This document shows positions 1-12,569 of a stretch of 64,000 bases of DNA, piece by piece. A program made the position numbers and the translations under genes. The DNA is from Istiophorus platypterus (lineage: Eukaryota; Chordata; Actinopteri; Istiophoriformes; Istiophoridae): NCBI GenBank assembly GCA_016859345.1, contig CM029129.1, positions 16,709,560 through 16,773,559 on the forward strand, in the 5' to 3' direction. The first letter of the stretch is position 1, and each line of letters opens with the position of its first letter. The notes below the pieces were generated by a model that was not told where the DNA came from, did not search any database, and was given only the letters and a program-made list of their open reading frames with translations.

Positions 1-744
1 ACCCCGACCCTCCAGCATGCCGGGGTCGCTGGGTGCAGATACACTGGAGAGAAATGCCTTTAGTTTTCTGTTGTTGTTTTTTTTTTTGTTGTTGTTGTTG
101 TTTTTTTTTTTCCTCCTCCTCCTCCTCCTCCTCCGTTTCTTTTTAAACTGCAGAACAAAAGCAATTTCGGAAATAGTGTAGAGATCGGGCCGGGCCCGTT
201 TGGAGGTGGGGAAACAGGAAGAGGGTGGAGCCGAAAACAATCATCTATATAATCCATTGATGCACACACGCGGTTATACACAGCAAACGACGCCGGCCCC
301 CTCGTCCTCCCCACCGCTCGGTAGGCATCTGTGATTTTTATTTTATTTATTTATTTATTTTTGTGTCATTCCCTACAAATGTGAAGACGATCTCAGCGAC
401 GATACACGGCCGATCGGAGCCACGTAGCTTAGCTCGTGTTGTAGTCCCCGACCCGCCAGACGGACGTCGGAACATCGCCCCGGTATGATTTCCATTGCTT
501 GTAAAAAAAAAAAAAAATAGAAGAAGAAGAAGGTGTTGTTTTCTGTTTTCTTGTTTTTGTTTTCTTTTTTCTTTCCGTTTTGTTGTTTTATTTTTTGTTG
601 TAATTGTATTTATTTTAACCGTCGATTAATTTTAACTTCCACACCAGCTGTAATTTCTGCCGCCCGTCATTCTTCCGGTTTCGGCGGTGGTTAAAAAAAA
701 AATAAATAAAAAATCCGGTCCACGATTTTAAACGCGGCGAGAGT

Positions 745-784
745 CTTGTTGTTGTTGTTGTTGTTGTTATTGTTGTTGTCGTTG
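745..784. repeat. (TTG)n microsatellite
   Basis: About 40 bases of TTG units with one interruption. Confidence 0.8.
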
Positions 785-1089
785 TGATGGTGATTTAATT
801 TAACAACAACCACAAAGACAAAAGTAGAGATACCCGGCGCGTAATTTGACTCCGACCCGGGTCGAGGGATTTATCCGGTAAAATGCCACATGCCCCGTTA
901 GTTACGTCCCCGAATCACGTGGCGCTTTAGGAAAACCGTAAATGACGCTCGTCAGGTGCGGCCGCGGTCCGTCGCTACCTGTCGGCGCTGCAGCCGCGAT
1001 CCGCCGATGTCTCTATGTTCACCGTCTCATTTTCCCCATGATTTTTTCCCTCATGCTGTTCGTATTTTGTGCACGTAGGGGAAAAAAAC

Positions 1090-1113
1090 AAACCAAACCA
1101 AACCAAACCAAAC
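1090..1113. repeat. (AAACC)n microsatellite
   Basis: Nearly five tandem units of AAACC. Confidence 0.8.
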
Positions 1114-1574
1114 ATTATTTTTTTGTGATTTTACTATGAGGGGGAAAATGTATTGATGTAATGTAATGTAATAGGTTTTCAAGTTCTCAGGTGCAAAATA
1201 ATTACAATCGCGCTGACAGAAAAAAAAAAATGACAGTAGATCCTATTTCAAGGGCTGAAAGTTATAATGTTCAGTTGGTCATGTTTTAGTGCTGCTGAAT
1301 TCTGTTTCCTTGTACCTGGAGATGCAACGACTAGTGGATGATTAGTCAATTGTAGGGAAAAAAAAAAATCACCTATTTTGATGATTGATTGATTGATTGA
1401 TTGATTGATCATCTTTTAAGAAGAATTGCCAACCATTTCCCATCTCAGGCTTTTCAGATGTGAAGATTTGATCTTTTATCCTGCGTGATAATAGACTGAA
1501 TATCTCTTAAGTTCTGTACTGTTGGCTGGTTGGCGTTTTAATTTATTTTCTAAGATTTTAAAGTCGAACAGATG

Positions 1575-1606
1575 CTTCAGAAAATAATCGACAGATTAAT
1601 CGATAA
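1575..1606 (-). repeat. Short fragment of a dispersed teleost repeat (ATTAATCGA family)
   Basis: It contains the AAAATAATCGACAGATTAAT core of a repeat seen again at 20731, 21895, 31775, 45343 and 55465. Orientation is set relative to the 55465 copy. Only the core is preserved here. Confidence 0.5.
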
Positions 1607-2660
1607 TGTAATTCCTCGCCAGTTGCGGTCCCACTTATGCCAAAAGGAATGGACGGGGTTGGTTGTATTAGGCGGCATTAGTTTGAGCTAGGTGACCACA
1701 ATAATTAATCTGACAACAGTTAAAAATGTAAAAACTTAATAGCACGTGTGGACGGAGGAAAATTGTCCTGTAGCTGTTACACCCTAATGAGCATTTCCAA
1801 TTCTTTTGACTATTTCACAAGAAATGCAGTTAAATATATATATAAATATATATATATGAGAGACGTTTTTTCTTTACATTAACAGTGTGGACTGTTTTCA
1901 GTTGACGTGTTTCTGTATCACCTATCACCAGCTGGGTGATTCTGGGTGAGGATTTCTGTTGTACTGTAATTACAACATCCTCTTGAAGTTCCAACGCCTT
2001 GGTATTACTCAGAGGGATTGCTGACCATAAGTGGTCAGACCAGGCTAACTGGTTATTTCCACTGCTGTGGCTAATGGTGAGCTTAACAAGAAATTTTGTC
2101 ATAGCAGGATGGGTGTGCACCATGCCCTTAAAAAAACCTGTCTACCTCTGATGAACTGATCAGTTGGTAAATTTTTGGCAATGGCTCTTGTCAAGTCAGG
2201 ATTAATACAATCGTGTCTCATTGAGGAAAACATTTTTTAATGTTGAGTTTTATACTGTTTGTATCCTAAATAGATTTCTGGGAGATGCACATGTGGCGCT
2301 CTGGTTTCCAGTGAGTCAGAGTGTAATTAAATACTTCGAGGAGATAAATTACAAGGTGAACTGCTGTCAAGGTTTTTTTTTTTTCTTTTACGTGTATGCA
2401 GCCTTGTCTTTTCTGACTTGTTATTTTGATACTTATTAGCCTTGTCTTGGTGCGCATAACTCTTGTCCAGCTGGTCGGTTATCCCTTTCTTTTAATGTAT
2501 GCTTATGTTCTTGTGTCTGATTCTGTTAGTGTTTCAGTAGTGTTGGCGTTGATCATGGGAAAGTGAACAGATTCTTAATTTGTCACATTCCATTTCACAG
2601 TGAGAGCAGTTTCTTGGCAGGACTGGTGGCATCCGGCCAGGTGACTTAAAAGGGTCGCTC

Positions 2661-2697
2661 GGTTCGGTCTCGGTGGTCGGTCCACCGAGACCGAACC
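2661..2697. repeat. Perfect 16-bp inverted repeat (hairpin)
   Basis: The arms GGTTCGGTCTCGGTGG (2661-2676) and CCACCGAGACCGAACC (2682-2697) are exact reverse complements around the 5-base loop TCGGT. The arms are GC-rich in otherwise AT-rich sequence. No RNA family was recognised. Confidence 0.85.
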
Positions 2698-2726
2698 AAG
2701 CACATTTACCGTGCTCGTGTGACACA

Positions 2727-2763
2727 TCTATATCTCTATATATCTATATCTATATATCTATAT

Positions 2764-2802
<39 letters not shown>

Positions 2803-2803
2803 T
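2727..2803. repeat. TATC/GATA microsatellite, itself partly palindromic
   Basis: A TCTATA-rich left half is followed by a regular GATA right half, so the two halves can pair with each other. It lies 30 bases after the perfect hairpin. Confidence 0.8.
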
Positions 2804-5800
2804 AAACAAAATCACCAACAGCCTTTATGTACAACTTCAAAATCCTGGAAAACCATTCTGTTCAAGATGCCTAAAGAATGATTCACTGTGTACAGTCAGC
2901 CATCATACGGTGCTCCTTCCAGGATTATGCATGATCATACTTAAACTTTTCGGTAGCTTTTTAGCCGTGGATAGGATACTGAATATGTGGTTCCCTTTGT
3001 TCTGCTGCTTGCCCCACAGATGACACTAGAGGATTAGGAATATTTAATATAGGGATAAGCAGATACAGATTTCAAGAATCTAAACTTAAAAAAAAATGTT
3101 TCTTTTTGACTAGAAAAAAAATATTAGATACAAAAAGCTATGAAAAGGTAAACATTTGAATATATCCAAATATGGGAAAATATTTCAGGCCTAGCACAGC
3201 ATGGTGAGTTGTGGTCAGTAAGAATCATCCTTTTAAAGGATGATTTTCAGCCCTTACTCTGGCGGGGGGGGGGGGTTAAACTGCTTGGAATAAAAAGTAG
3301 TAGGTACAAGAATAACTCTTGCAATTCACTTAATTCATTTGAGACTAATATCAGGACCATAAGTTGTAGAATTTTTGGATATAATTCAGATTCATGTTCT
3401 TGTTTCAACTTGGGACTAACTAAATGCAAATTTCCGTTTGGCAATAGAAAATTCGATATTTGACGTTGTCACTGTCCGATAGCAGAAATAATGCTACTGG
3501 TCCGGTCGTAGACCATGAGAGCAGTTGATTTTGTTGTTGTTGTTTACAACGGTGGCAGTCAAAACATAGCCATGTGTTGTTTTTATATGTGAGGAAAAAA
3601 GGAGCAGCACCAAGTTATAATGAGGTTAGGAGGTTTGTTACTTCTCCAAATAATCCTCTTAGTGTTCGTGGCAGCATTTGCCGCAACGCTAAGTCAGGCA
3701 ACAGGACCATTATCCCTGAAGCCTGTTGTAACCGGAGCACCATTGGCCCAAGTGGTTGGTCACAGTCCTCCAAGATAAAGAGCCCTTTACATAGTCCCAT
3801 GTTTTAAAGATTTGAATATCCTTTGGTTGTGTTGTTGGTGAAGAAAAAGTAAAATAAGAGACAGCAAAACAGAAATTCTTTTCTCCCCTGTTCAAACACA
3901 GTATTTTATTTCCAGTGAAAGTTGTGTATTCATTTTACAAACAGGAACAGAAAATAGTTGCACACAGCACACCAGTCTTTTCATGTGGATTTTGGCGGGC
4001 CCCTACAGGGTAGAGTTTGCAGACGGTACATTTGTGAACCACACCTCTGCTAGAAAAGGGCACCCTCGTGAAAACCACAAGGAAAAGATTAGTGCGTCGT
4101 TGACGTGACGGAGACATCGACTGACGTTAAGGTGGCTCTAGCATCACCTTAATGAGACCACCCTTAAGTGAAGTCCTACAGTAGTCAGATCTGCATTTTT
4201 GCAACATTAAGATGGGAACTGTGCCACGACATAAACTGTAGACATTAAAGAGTCTTATTTTGAAAGGGAAAAAATCCCAAAAACATGTTTCAACAAATAG
4301 ATTTTTTTTTTCATTTTCAGCTGAGAATTAACCTGTCCAAACGTTAACTCCTTTTTGGCGTTTTGTAGCCCACGCTGTTTGCACAGTTTTAGTTACACTT
4401 TTGTCCTACTTGGTGAATGTATGTGTGGTGTTGTAGCGAACCCCTGAGGAGATCACAGCCCTCCCGGCACAGTAGTTTAGTAATAAATGTTTATTGACCC
4501 AACATTGACACTCTCAGATCTCAGTTCCTGGTGCACAGGTGGAAAATGCTACTGGAATGTCACACCGAAAGGGGAGTGGGGGTATTTCCTCCATGTACCA
4601 GTTTCCCATCAGTCTTCTGAAGGCTGACTGTTTGTTATTACGGCTGTCAGGTGCTCTCTGTGTTTTTATTTCATTGTTTGATAGTGTTTGTCTTTTTCTC
4701 TCAACACTTAACTTTATAGGCAGGATATTCTCTTTTGAAATAGTAAGACTAAAAGTGCTTTGATAAATAGGTTATGTTTTGTTTATGGTATTAATAGAAT
4801 ATTGTTATTGTACTGAAACATTGTGAGAGCTTTTATCCTGCATGCTATGAAAAAGATCAGGCCATTATTAGACCATAAAATAATCTACCGCTGAAACACC
4901 CTTTTCTTCCTTTTATTTATTTATATATTTTTTTAAATGATTCAACATACTCTGTGACCTAAAACATGAGCAAACTGAACTTTGAACCTTTTTTGAGGGT
5001 GTGGTGCATCTTTGCATTTTTGTTCATTTTTACAATCAAGGGGACTTCACAGATTTGGTTAGTGATTCATAAATGTCTTTGATCACCCTTCATCATCCTC
5101 ATTATTTTAATATTAGTTTTCCTGGCACTATTTTGGTACAGGTTCTATCCAGTTTTCCTGCAATTTTCATTTAGTACTTTAGTTTCTTTAATCTAATTCT
5201 AGCTCCATCTTTTCCACTGTCTGAAAAGGACCTGGGATTTGAATTGGTGTCACCTCCTGATCAGGCATGAAATGTAATTCTAGTAATTTTTCTCCCAAAG
5301 TGTGTAAAGCACAATAGAAAGTGAAAATGGTAAAGGCTTCATTAAGTTCCTGAAATGGAAAGGAGAGATTCTCATATTCTACCTGAAGCGTTACTTAAAC
5401 TTGTTTTTTACTAGACAGGTTTTTAAAAAAACAAAAACAAAAAAAAAAACAAAGAAAAAAATAGACTACAAGAATAGTCTTGCAGGGGACACTCTCGGCC
5501 TCCTCATCTTTAGTTCCACACATTTAATGAGCCTGAAAGGGTGATTTTTGCCCAACCTCTGATCCAGGTAGACAGCCACACTCGCCCATCGACTCTGGGC
5601 CGCACAGTTGGCCTGATATGGGTTAGTGTTTCACTTCTTCTCTTTGCTGCCTGAGTGGTGAGGTGACTGATAGGCCTGAAATGTCCGTCTGCACTCTCAG
5701 CATTCACACTGAGGAATCGGGTGTCGATGCATTTATAGCCTCCAGACACGGTGCCAGTGACTTCAAGCCTTGTGTTTGGGGGGGGGGGGTTGCAAAGCTG

Positions 5801-7255
5801 ATCCTTTACCACTAAATTTCAAGGAATAAAAACCTCATGTCCAGAAAAATTCAGAGTGCCGTCATGTTGACTTTTTTTTCTCAGTGTAGTGAGGCATAAG
5901 ATTAGAGGGGTGTCTTTTTTTAGAAATTGTTCAAAATTGTTAAAATAACCATTAGTATGTGTCATAAAATCTGTGATTGCTCAGAAGCTGGGAAGCTGGT
6001 GATCCTGTCTATTTCTCTCCTTGCAGAATAGTGGAGTCTTACTATGATTCAGACTTTAAGGTCGAAATTTGTCGTGGTCCGTTTACCAAAATTGTTCATG
6101 GTTAGTCATCACAATGGTAGATGTAGTTGTAGTAATAATCATAAGACTAGTGCAGTATTCACAGATAAGATTCAGCTGCCTTATCCTGCTTGACCAGCAC
6201 ATACCAAAATGTTAATTACGCTTTGGCCTATCTGCCTGTTTAACTAAACACATACTCATGTTACCTCCCTTAAAATAATATTCACTTATTGCTGTTATAT
6301 AAAGCCTGTCTGTTGATATACCCTGGAATCTAACCGCCTCCAAAGACAACCACGAATGTGTCAGGTCAGGTTTGCTCTGCTAAGTGTCCTTGGCCTAGTA
6401 CGTACTCTTCTTGTGTGTTTGGGCAGAAACTGATGTAATCATTATCATTCCTCCTTTTTCTGAACTTGACATGCTCATCGCTACTGACGTAAAACGTGTT
6501 GTCGTTGCCCTTGAGGATTCGTTTTGTCTGAGTAGTTCCCTAAACTTGCTTGTTTTAGATTGCTGATGATAAATGGCTCAATCACTGTAACTGTGTACTG
6601 TATTTTAATTATGAAACAGTAGCAATCAACCCTCCAAGTCAGTGTCCTTTTGAATAGACAAAATACACTTTAACACACAGCATAATAGCATATGTAAGTA
6701 AGTATTGTGATATAAAAGGGATTTTTCACCTCAGGGATGAATAGTTGGTTATTTGACATTTTTGTACTGTTGATATAGGGTAGGGCTCAGTCCAGGATAG
6801 TGTATTGTTTCGGTGTATCAACCTTCTCCCAGTGCAGCTGGTTCACTTTATCAAGCTGCTGGTTCACGCTGTCCTCCTCTCCCTTGTTGATATTAGTTTG
6901 CAGAATTCCACCATATCATGTATTTGCAGGCTCTGGCTTTCCCACGCTTTTCTCTGTCAGCACCTTTCTCCCGAAAAAACATGACACGTAGTAAGGGAGT
7001 GGTTAGGAATCGGGCTAGGTGTTCTTTTGTCTTCATAGGGGGGTGTACTATGGCTGGTTTATTTTGTCAAGGCAAAATTAGGATTAGAATCAAGCCTGGT
7101 AGGACAGCGTTGGGTTTTCTTTTGTCTTCATGGGGTCTCTCTGTGTCCCACTGTGTCTCATGATGTTACTAAACTGAAAGGTTGAGGTATGAATTCCTGG
7201 AAGTTGTGTAACTGGTGTGTTCATACAGATTCTCCATGTAGTGAAATACCCCCCC

Positions 7256-7283
7256 CACACACACACACACACACACACACACA
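7256..7283. repeat. (CA)n microsatellite
   Basis: About 14 CA units preceded by a C run. Confidence 0.85.
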
Positions 7284-7720
7284 TTTTTAAAAATTGCCTC
7301 TTCAAACCTTCCAACTGATTGTTACTCCTTTTTGCTGAAGACAGGAAGAAAATTCAGGGAAAGTTTCCAACTTCTCTGGTGCTGCATGTGTTCACTTGAA
7401 ATGTATCTAAAACCTGCTGAGACACACTTCACGACTTATTGTTATTTGTACGGCTAAGGTTGCGGTATATGGTCTACAATTTCTGTGAGCATGTCCCTAT
7501 TTGTTATATGTTTTGTTCTTTTTTTTTTAGTTTTATAAACCCTGCCACAGTTTTGCTATCATTCGAACACCTTCCCTGGAAAATGTTCACTGTCGGGAAG
7601 AAAAGATGAAAAAATTCCACTGCGCAGTGCCAAACACAGCTCTGGGCAGTGTACGACTTGGCAATTAATGAATAGTCCCCTGTTTTGAGACCTTGTTTTT
7701 TTTTCTGTGTTTCTTCATAG

Positions 7721-7785
7721 TTCCTAATCTGCTGCTACAAAATACTGTGACCATAGACCTACCACCAGTGTCTGCTTGAGGAAAC
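7721..7785 (+). other. slc7a3: Candidate 5' untranslated exon of slc7a3
   Basis: The segment is preceded by a long pyrimidine tract ending in TTCTTCATAG and followed by a strong donor (GAAAC then GTAAGT). A matching acceptor, TTCTACTCTCAG, ends at 7874, so a second exon could run from 7875 through the ATG at 7981. This is a splice-signal prediction only. Nothing in it is coding. Confidence 0.4.
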
Positions 7786-7980
7786 GTAAGTGACCATACC
7801 TACACCAAAAGGACCAATTATAAACCAGTACTTGGTTTAACCGACTCCATCTGCTCAAGTACTTCTACTCTCAGTCCACTCGCACGTGTTCGTTCTAAGC
7901 GGTGTCAGTCACACCCACCTACACTCGAAGGATTTGAAACCCATAGCCTGCTTCAGCGCCCGCACACAGTCGCATCGAAT

Positions 7981-10900
7981 ATGGCCAGCAAGCTGTCCAG
8001 CTTTGGCAAAACCCTGCTGCGTCGCCGGGCATTAGACTGCTCTGGTGAAGCGACCCGATTTGCCCGCTGCCTCTCCACCCTTGACCTAATTGCCTTGGGA
8101 GTGGGCTCAACGCTCGGTGCCGGTGTCTACGTCCTCGCTGGCGAGGTCGCCCGAGAGAAGGCGGGACCCGCTATTGTCCTCTGCTTCCTCATCGCAGCTC
8201 TGTCCTCCATGTTGGCCGGCCTGTGCTACGCTGAATTCGGCGCCCGTGTCCCCAAGACAGGTTCTGCGTACCTTTACAGCTATGTGACAGTTGGAGAAAT
8301 CTGGGCCTTCATCACAGGGTGGAACCTCATCCTCTCCTATGTAATAGGTGAGCTTCCTAAAGTTTGAGCGGAGCCGTTGCAGAGCTTTTTATGTTGTTTG
8401 CTTCTTATGTATCAGCACCACTGATCAGTTAATTGCAGTTTCAACTGCGCTGAAATCCCTAGTTAAAACAATGGAAAAGACAAGTAACTCCCTGTCACCA
8501 CATTGTTGACTTGTCTCCGTTTCTGTCCGATCTTTTTAGGTACGGCCAGTGTGGCCAGAGCGTGGAGCTCGACCTTTGACAATCTGGTTGAAAAAAAGAT
8601 CTCCGACTTCTTTCAAGCCTCCATGGCAATGAAGGTGCCAGGGAAGGTGCTGGCTGAGTACCCCGACCTGTTTGCCCTCATCCTGGTCCTCCTGCTCACT
8701 GGTAAGTTAGCCCCTCTCAGCCTCAGTCATTATCCTCAGTGGTTCCCAGCTTGGGGTCAGGATCCTCTCTGGGTTTCACAGGATAAGAATGAGAAAACAT
8801 GATCAATGCAAGGGGAACTAGAAGTTGTGAATGGAGAAGTTGTGAGCTATAGAGAGCACTGCACTACAAACATTGCATAACAGCCACAGAGTTGTTAAAC
8901 TACTATGGCATGCCAGTAAAAGTGTTGTACAGCAACAAAAAGAGATAATAGGTTTATAGGTGTGGCTGGCTGGCTGACTGACTGATTGTATGATGGAAAA
9001 TGATAAACATTCACCCACACAGGAGGAATGTTGTTATAGGTGCTGAAAAATGAACTCTCTTTTCATTGTGTTCCCTCCACGCCTTCTTGTACTTTCTGCC
9101 CGTAGGACTTCTGGCCTTTGGAGTGAGCGAGTCGGCGCTAGTGAACAAGATCTTCACAGGCATCAACTTGGTGGTCCTGGGCTTCGTTATCATCTCGGGC
9201 TTTGTGAAGGGGAACTCGGCCAACTGGAATCTGACGGAGGAAAACTACATCCACTACAGAAATGGAACCAACAGTAGCAAGCCTTTTCCGTAAGTAATTA
9301 ATCTCAAAGTTTTACTGTTTCTTCTGTGTTTCATTGTTATTTTTGGCTGTTAAACAAACTGCGTGCCTCCTCTTCCTCTGCCACTCAGAATTGAGGAGGA
9401 ATTTGGCGTTGGCGGCTTTGCGCCGTTTGGCCTCACTGGAGTCCTGTCTGGTGCTGCCACCTGCTTCTACGCCTTTGTAGGCTTTGACTGCATTGCTACA
9501 ACAAGTGAGTGATTTTGATATTTCCATGAGAGACATTGTAATGAAAGGGTTCACAAAAGTAACTATAGAAAAAGATGACAAATTTTAAATTCTTAAGTGT
9601 TTCAAGTTGCTTCCCACTTTTGGGAAGCAACTGACTCCTATGAAGACCTTTTGTTATAAACATTATCTTGTCTATAAAACCCGACCATGGCCCTTTTTAG
9701 ACTGTAATAAATCACACATAGAAAAGCAAGAGCTTGGGTATGTTTTGTGGTTTGTTTATTAATCATATATTACTGGGCCCCTTGTTTAAAAACCAAGAAT
9801 GTTTCTGCACAGACTTGTCTTTTTTGCATATATTTGCAATTTTGACACAAGACTTTGCTCTTGTCGGCCCTGTACCCTTATGGTCACATGAGAACAAATG
9901 TCTCAGTGGAAACCTCAGCACTGCATAGAAAACAGCAGTGCATTTATGTGACTTATCATCTTTGAACGAGCATAAAATCTCACATTTTACAAACACAACC
10001 GGTCGTCTGTTCCCCTTTCTCATTTTACTACTGAATGTCATCGAGTCATCTTTGCGTTTTGTCCTCAGGCGAAGAAGCAAAGAACCCCATGCGATCCATA
10101 CCCGTTGGCATCGTGGCCTCGCTGCTGATCTGTTTCTTCGCCTACTTCGGCGTGTCTGCTGCCCTGACTCTGATGATGCCGTACTACGAGCTGAACACCC
10201 AGAGTCCTCTGCCCGAGGCCTTCAGCTACGTGGGCTGGGCTCCCGCCAGATACATCGTGGCCGTGGGCTCCCTTTGTGCTCTGTCCACCAGGTAAGGAAG
10301 GAGATTGTTTCTGGTAACAATGCCTTCCTTTTCGTAATGCTGTAAATCTCTTACCACTAACAACACAGATCATTTGCTAACCGCTGATCTTTTCCCCAGT
10401 CTCCTAGGCTCCATGTTTCCCATGCCTCGAGTTATCTACGCTATGGCAGAGGACGGGCTTCTGTTCCGTGTTCTGTCCAGGATGAATGAACGTACTAAGA
10501 CCCCTCTCCTGGCTACCATTGCTTCTGGCATTGTTGCAGGTGAGTGCGCTATTCTAATTGTGTATTTTTATGGGATTTTTTTTTTTTCTTCCGAGTGTGG
10601 GTGTGTGTGTCTTTATCCATTTACCTCTTTTGTCAAGTTCGCTCATTGCTTCAGACCAACAGGCTGCTTCTGCTGTGTCTATCCTATGCTGTCAAGTCTG
10701 AGACTTTTTTTGTTTATGGTTTGCCAGGGTCACAGCTTTTTTCTTTTTTTTTTTTTTTCCTGGCAGCTGTCTGTTAAGGAGCAATAACACTTTTCGCTAC
10801 AGAAATGTCTACAAAAAAAAAAAAGGCACTACAATGTATTTGTGGTGTCAGTCTAAAGAGTTGAAGCATGACCTTATTTCTCTTTCTGACTTGTTGAAAT

Positions 10901-12569
10901 GGGCGACAGTGTAAATTTTCTAAAAAATCTGGTTTTACCTTACAGCTCTCATGGCCTTCCTGTTTGACCTGGCAGCTCTGGTTGACCTCATGTCTATTGG
11001 AACTCTGTTAGCGTACTCTTTGGTGGCCATCTGTGTTCTCATCCTCAGGTAAGCACCCTCAGTCTCTGCCAGCACATTCTTCTGAAGTTGTAATCATGTT
11101 ATCATGTTAATTACTCCCCAGCAGCTGCTTTACAAATGCTGTTGCCAAGCACCAGCTTAAAAACACGGTTATATCATAATCTTTGTACAGTTAAAACAGA
11201 AGGGTCACAGAAGCTTTACGCACTGGCTCTGAAATGGCTCATTCTCATTAGTATTGGCCTAAACTGGACCAATACAGTTATGCACAAGAATGTTAATACA
11301 TTTTGTGAAAGCTGTTTATTTGTATGCAGTCAGGGTTTCTAGCTATAGGGGTGTTTTTTTTTGTTGTTGTTTTTTTGTTTTTTTACAGTTAAACCACTGT
11401 AAATCTTTTTAAGTTATTTTTATTTTTTAATACTCACTGACACTTCTCTGCCTCCACAGGTACCAGCCAGGCAGCCTGACCTCATCCAGCCAGACAGAGA
11501 AACTGGTGGAGCTGGTGGCAGGGGAGAAGGTGGCTGTGAGTGGAGGGGACAGTGGCGACGAGTCCGGCGTGGAGACGGAGAAGTCTTATCGAGAGACCTT
11601 CACGCCCAAGCTGCTCTTCTGCCCAAGTGGAAAGAGCCCGACAAAGACCTCTGGGAACATTGTCTATGCTACAACTGCTATTATTTGTAAGTGTCACGGG
11701 GGAGGCCTAGGCCACGGCTCGTGGTTAATTTGCATCTTGCTGCGACCAGCATAACTAAACTTTCTCTCCGCCTTTCATTGCAGCTGTTCTTATCACCATA
11801 CTGTGTATTATCCTGGCCAACTACCTGACGGAGCTGCTTGCCGGTCATGCCGGCGTTGTGGTGCCCTGTGTCATTTTGACTCTGCTCTGTGGCGTCTGCC
11901 TCTTCATCATCTGCAGGCAGCCTGAGAGCAAAGAGGCTCTCACCTTCAAGGTAACTATCAAGTCCTGAGAATGCAGCCTTTGAGTTACAGAGAGGACATT
12001 TCTGTTTTCTTTGTCCTTAAAGTTCTTTTTGTTTTGAGAAAACCACACTGTTGCATCAGCAACTCTGACACCATCTTGGCAGCTGAGAGGCAAAGAGATC
12101 GTCTTATTTGCTGTGGCATTTTTCCACACCTGGTTCACTTTCTCTGCTACTCTGAATCGGGTCAATTTAGAAATACAGTTAGGCTGACTTTGCCTCTGTC
12201 CTCTCAAGGTCCCTCTTCTTCCCTGGTTGCCCCTCTTCAGTGTTTTCGTCAACATCTACCTCATGATGCAGCTGGACATGGGTACATGGTGCCGCTTCAC
12301 CGTTTGGATGATTATTGGTACGTTTTGTACATCAGCAATTCCGTTTTTCTTTCTAATGCTACACATTCCTGTAACAGTTTCATAACTTCCTGTTGCCTCT
12401 CTCTTCCCCTTCAGGTTTCGCCATCTACTTCTTTTATGGTATCAAGAACAGCAGTGAGGCTGCAAACAGGTCGCCCCCTCGTAAATATAAGCCTGCGCTG
12501 CAGACCAAGAGCCGAAGTTACAAGGGTGCTCCCGATGACAGTGATGTGGAAGCAGGCGCAAGCCCCTGA
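7981..12569 (+). CDS. slc7a3: Cationic amino acid transporter 3 (SLC7A3/CAT3-like), 11 coding exons
   Basis: System y+ carrier importing arginine, lysine and ornithine across the plasma membrane (SLC7 CAT subfamily, about 14 membrane segments). Exons: 7981-8347, 8540-8701, 9106-9289, 9389-9504, 10069-10291, 10400-10539, 10946-11048, 11460-11686, 11784-11950, 12209-12317, 12415-12569. All junctions are GT-AG and in phase, giving 650 aa against 619 in human SLC7A3. Visible signatures are GVGSTLGAGVYVLAGEVA at residues 40-57, CYAEFG with the glutamate (E85) that is essential in CAT1, SLLGSMFPMPRVIYAMAEDG, and the C-terminal RQPES block. SVARAWSS-FDNL, AEYPDLFAL and GWAPARYIVAVGSLCALST match CAT3 better than CAT1 or CAT2. 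The loop encoded by exon 3 has NGT and NSS glycosylation sequons. Exon 8 carries a Ser/Gly/Glu-rich insert typical of the variable intracellular loop. The start ATG has A at -3 and matches the family N-terminus. Teleost a/b copy not determined. Confidence 0.95.

Larger units (their letters stand above)
1..1140. promoter_or_regulatory. CpG-rich, low-complexity region, possible promoter
   Basis: This stretch, especially 400-1050, has many CpG dinucleotides compared with the AT-rich sequence that follows. It includes a CACGTG E-box near 916-921 and a GTGCGG hexamer at about 955 that could be a splice donor. Long T, TTG and TCC runs are mixed in. In a fish genome this composition fits a promoter or first-exon region, either of slc7a3 on the + strand (coding start 7 kb downstream) or of a gene lying to the left. 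No coding frame was recognised. The role is inferred from composition only. Confidence 0.35.
1141..7720. other. Upstream sequence without a recognisable gene
   Basis: AT-rich sequence between the CpG-rich start and slc7a3. Every open frame here is short and has no recognisable domain. It contains the small repeats and the hairpin listed separately, a GATT run at 1383-1409, an 11-12 base G run near 3264-3275 and a CA run at 7256-7283. If the start of the window is the slc7a3 promoter, this is a long 5' UTR intron. Otherwise it is intergenic. Confidence 0.5.

Noticed and set aside
5510..5812. A 100-residue minus-strand open frame
   Set aside because: No family resemblance, no splice signals that would extend it, and it includes a homopolymer (proline) run.
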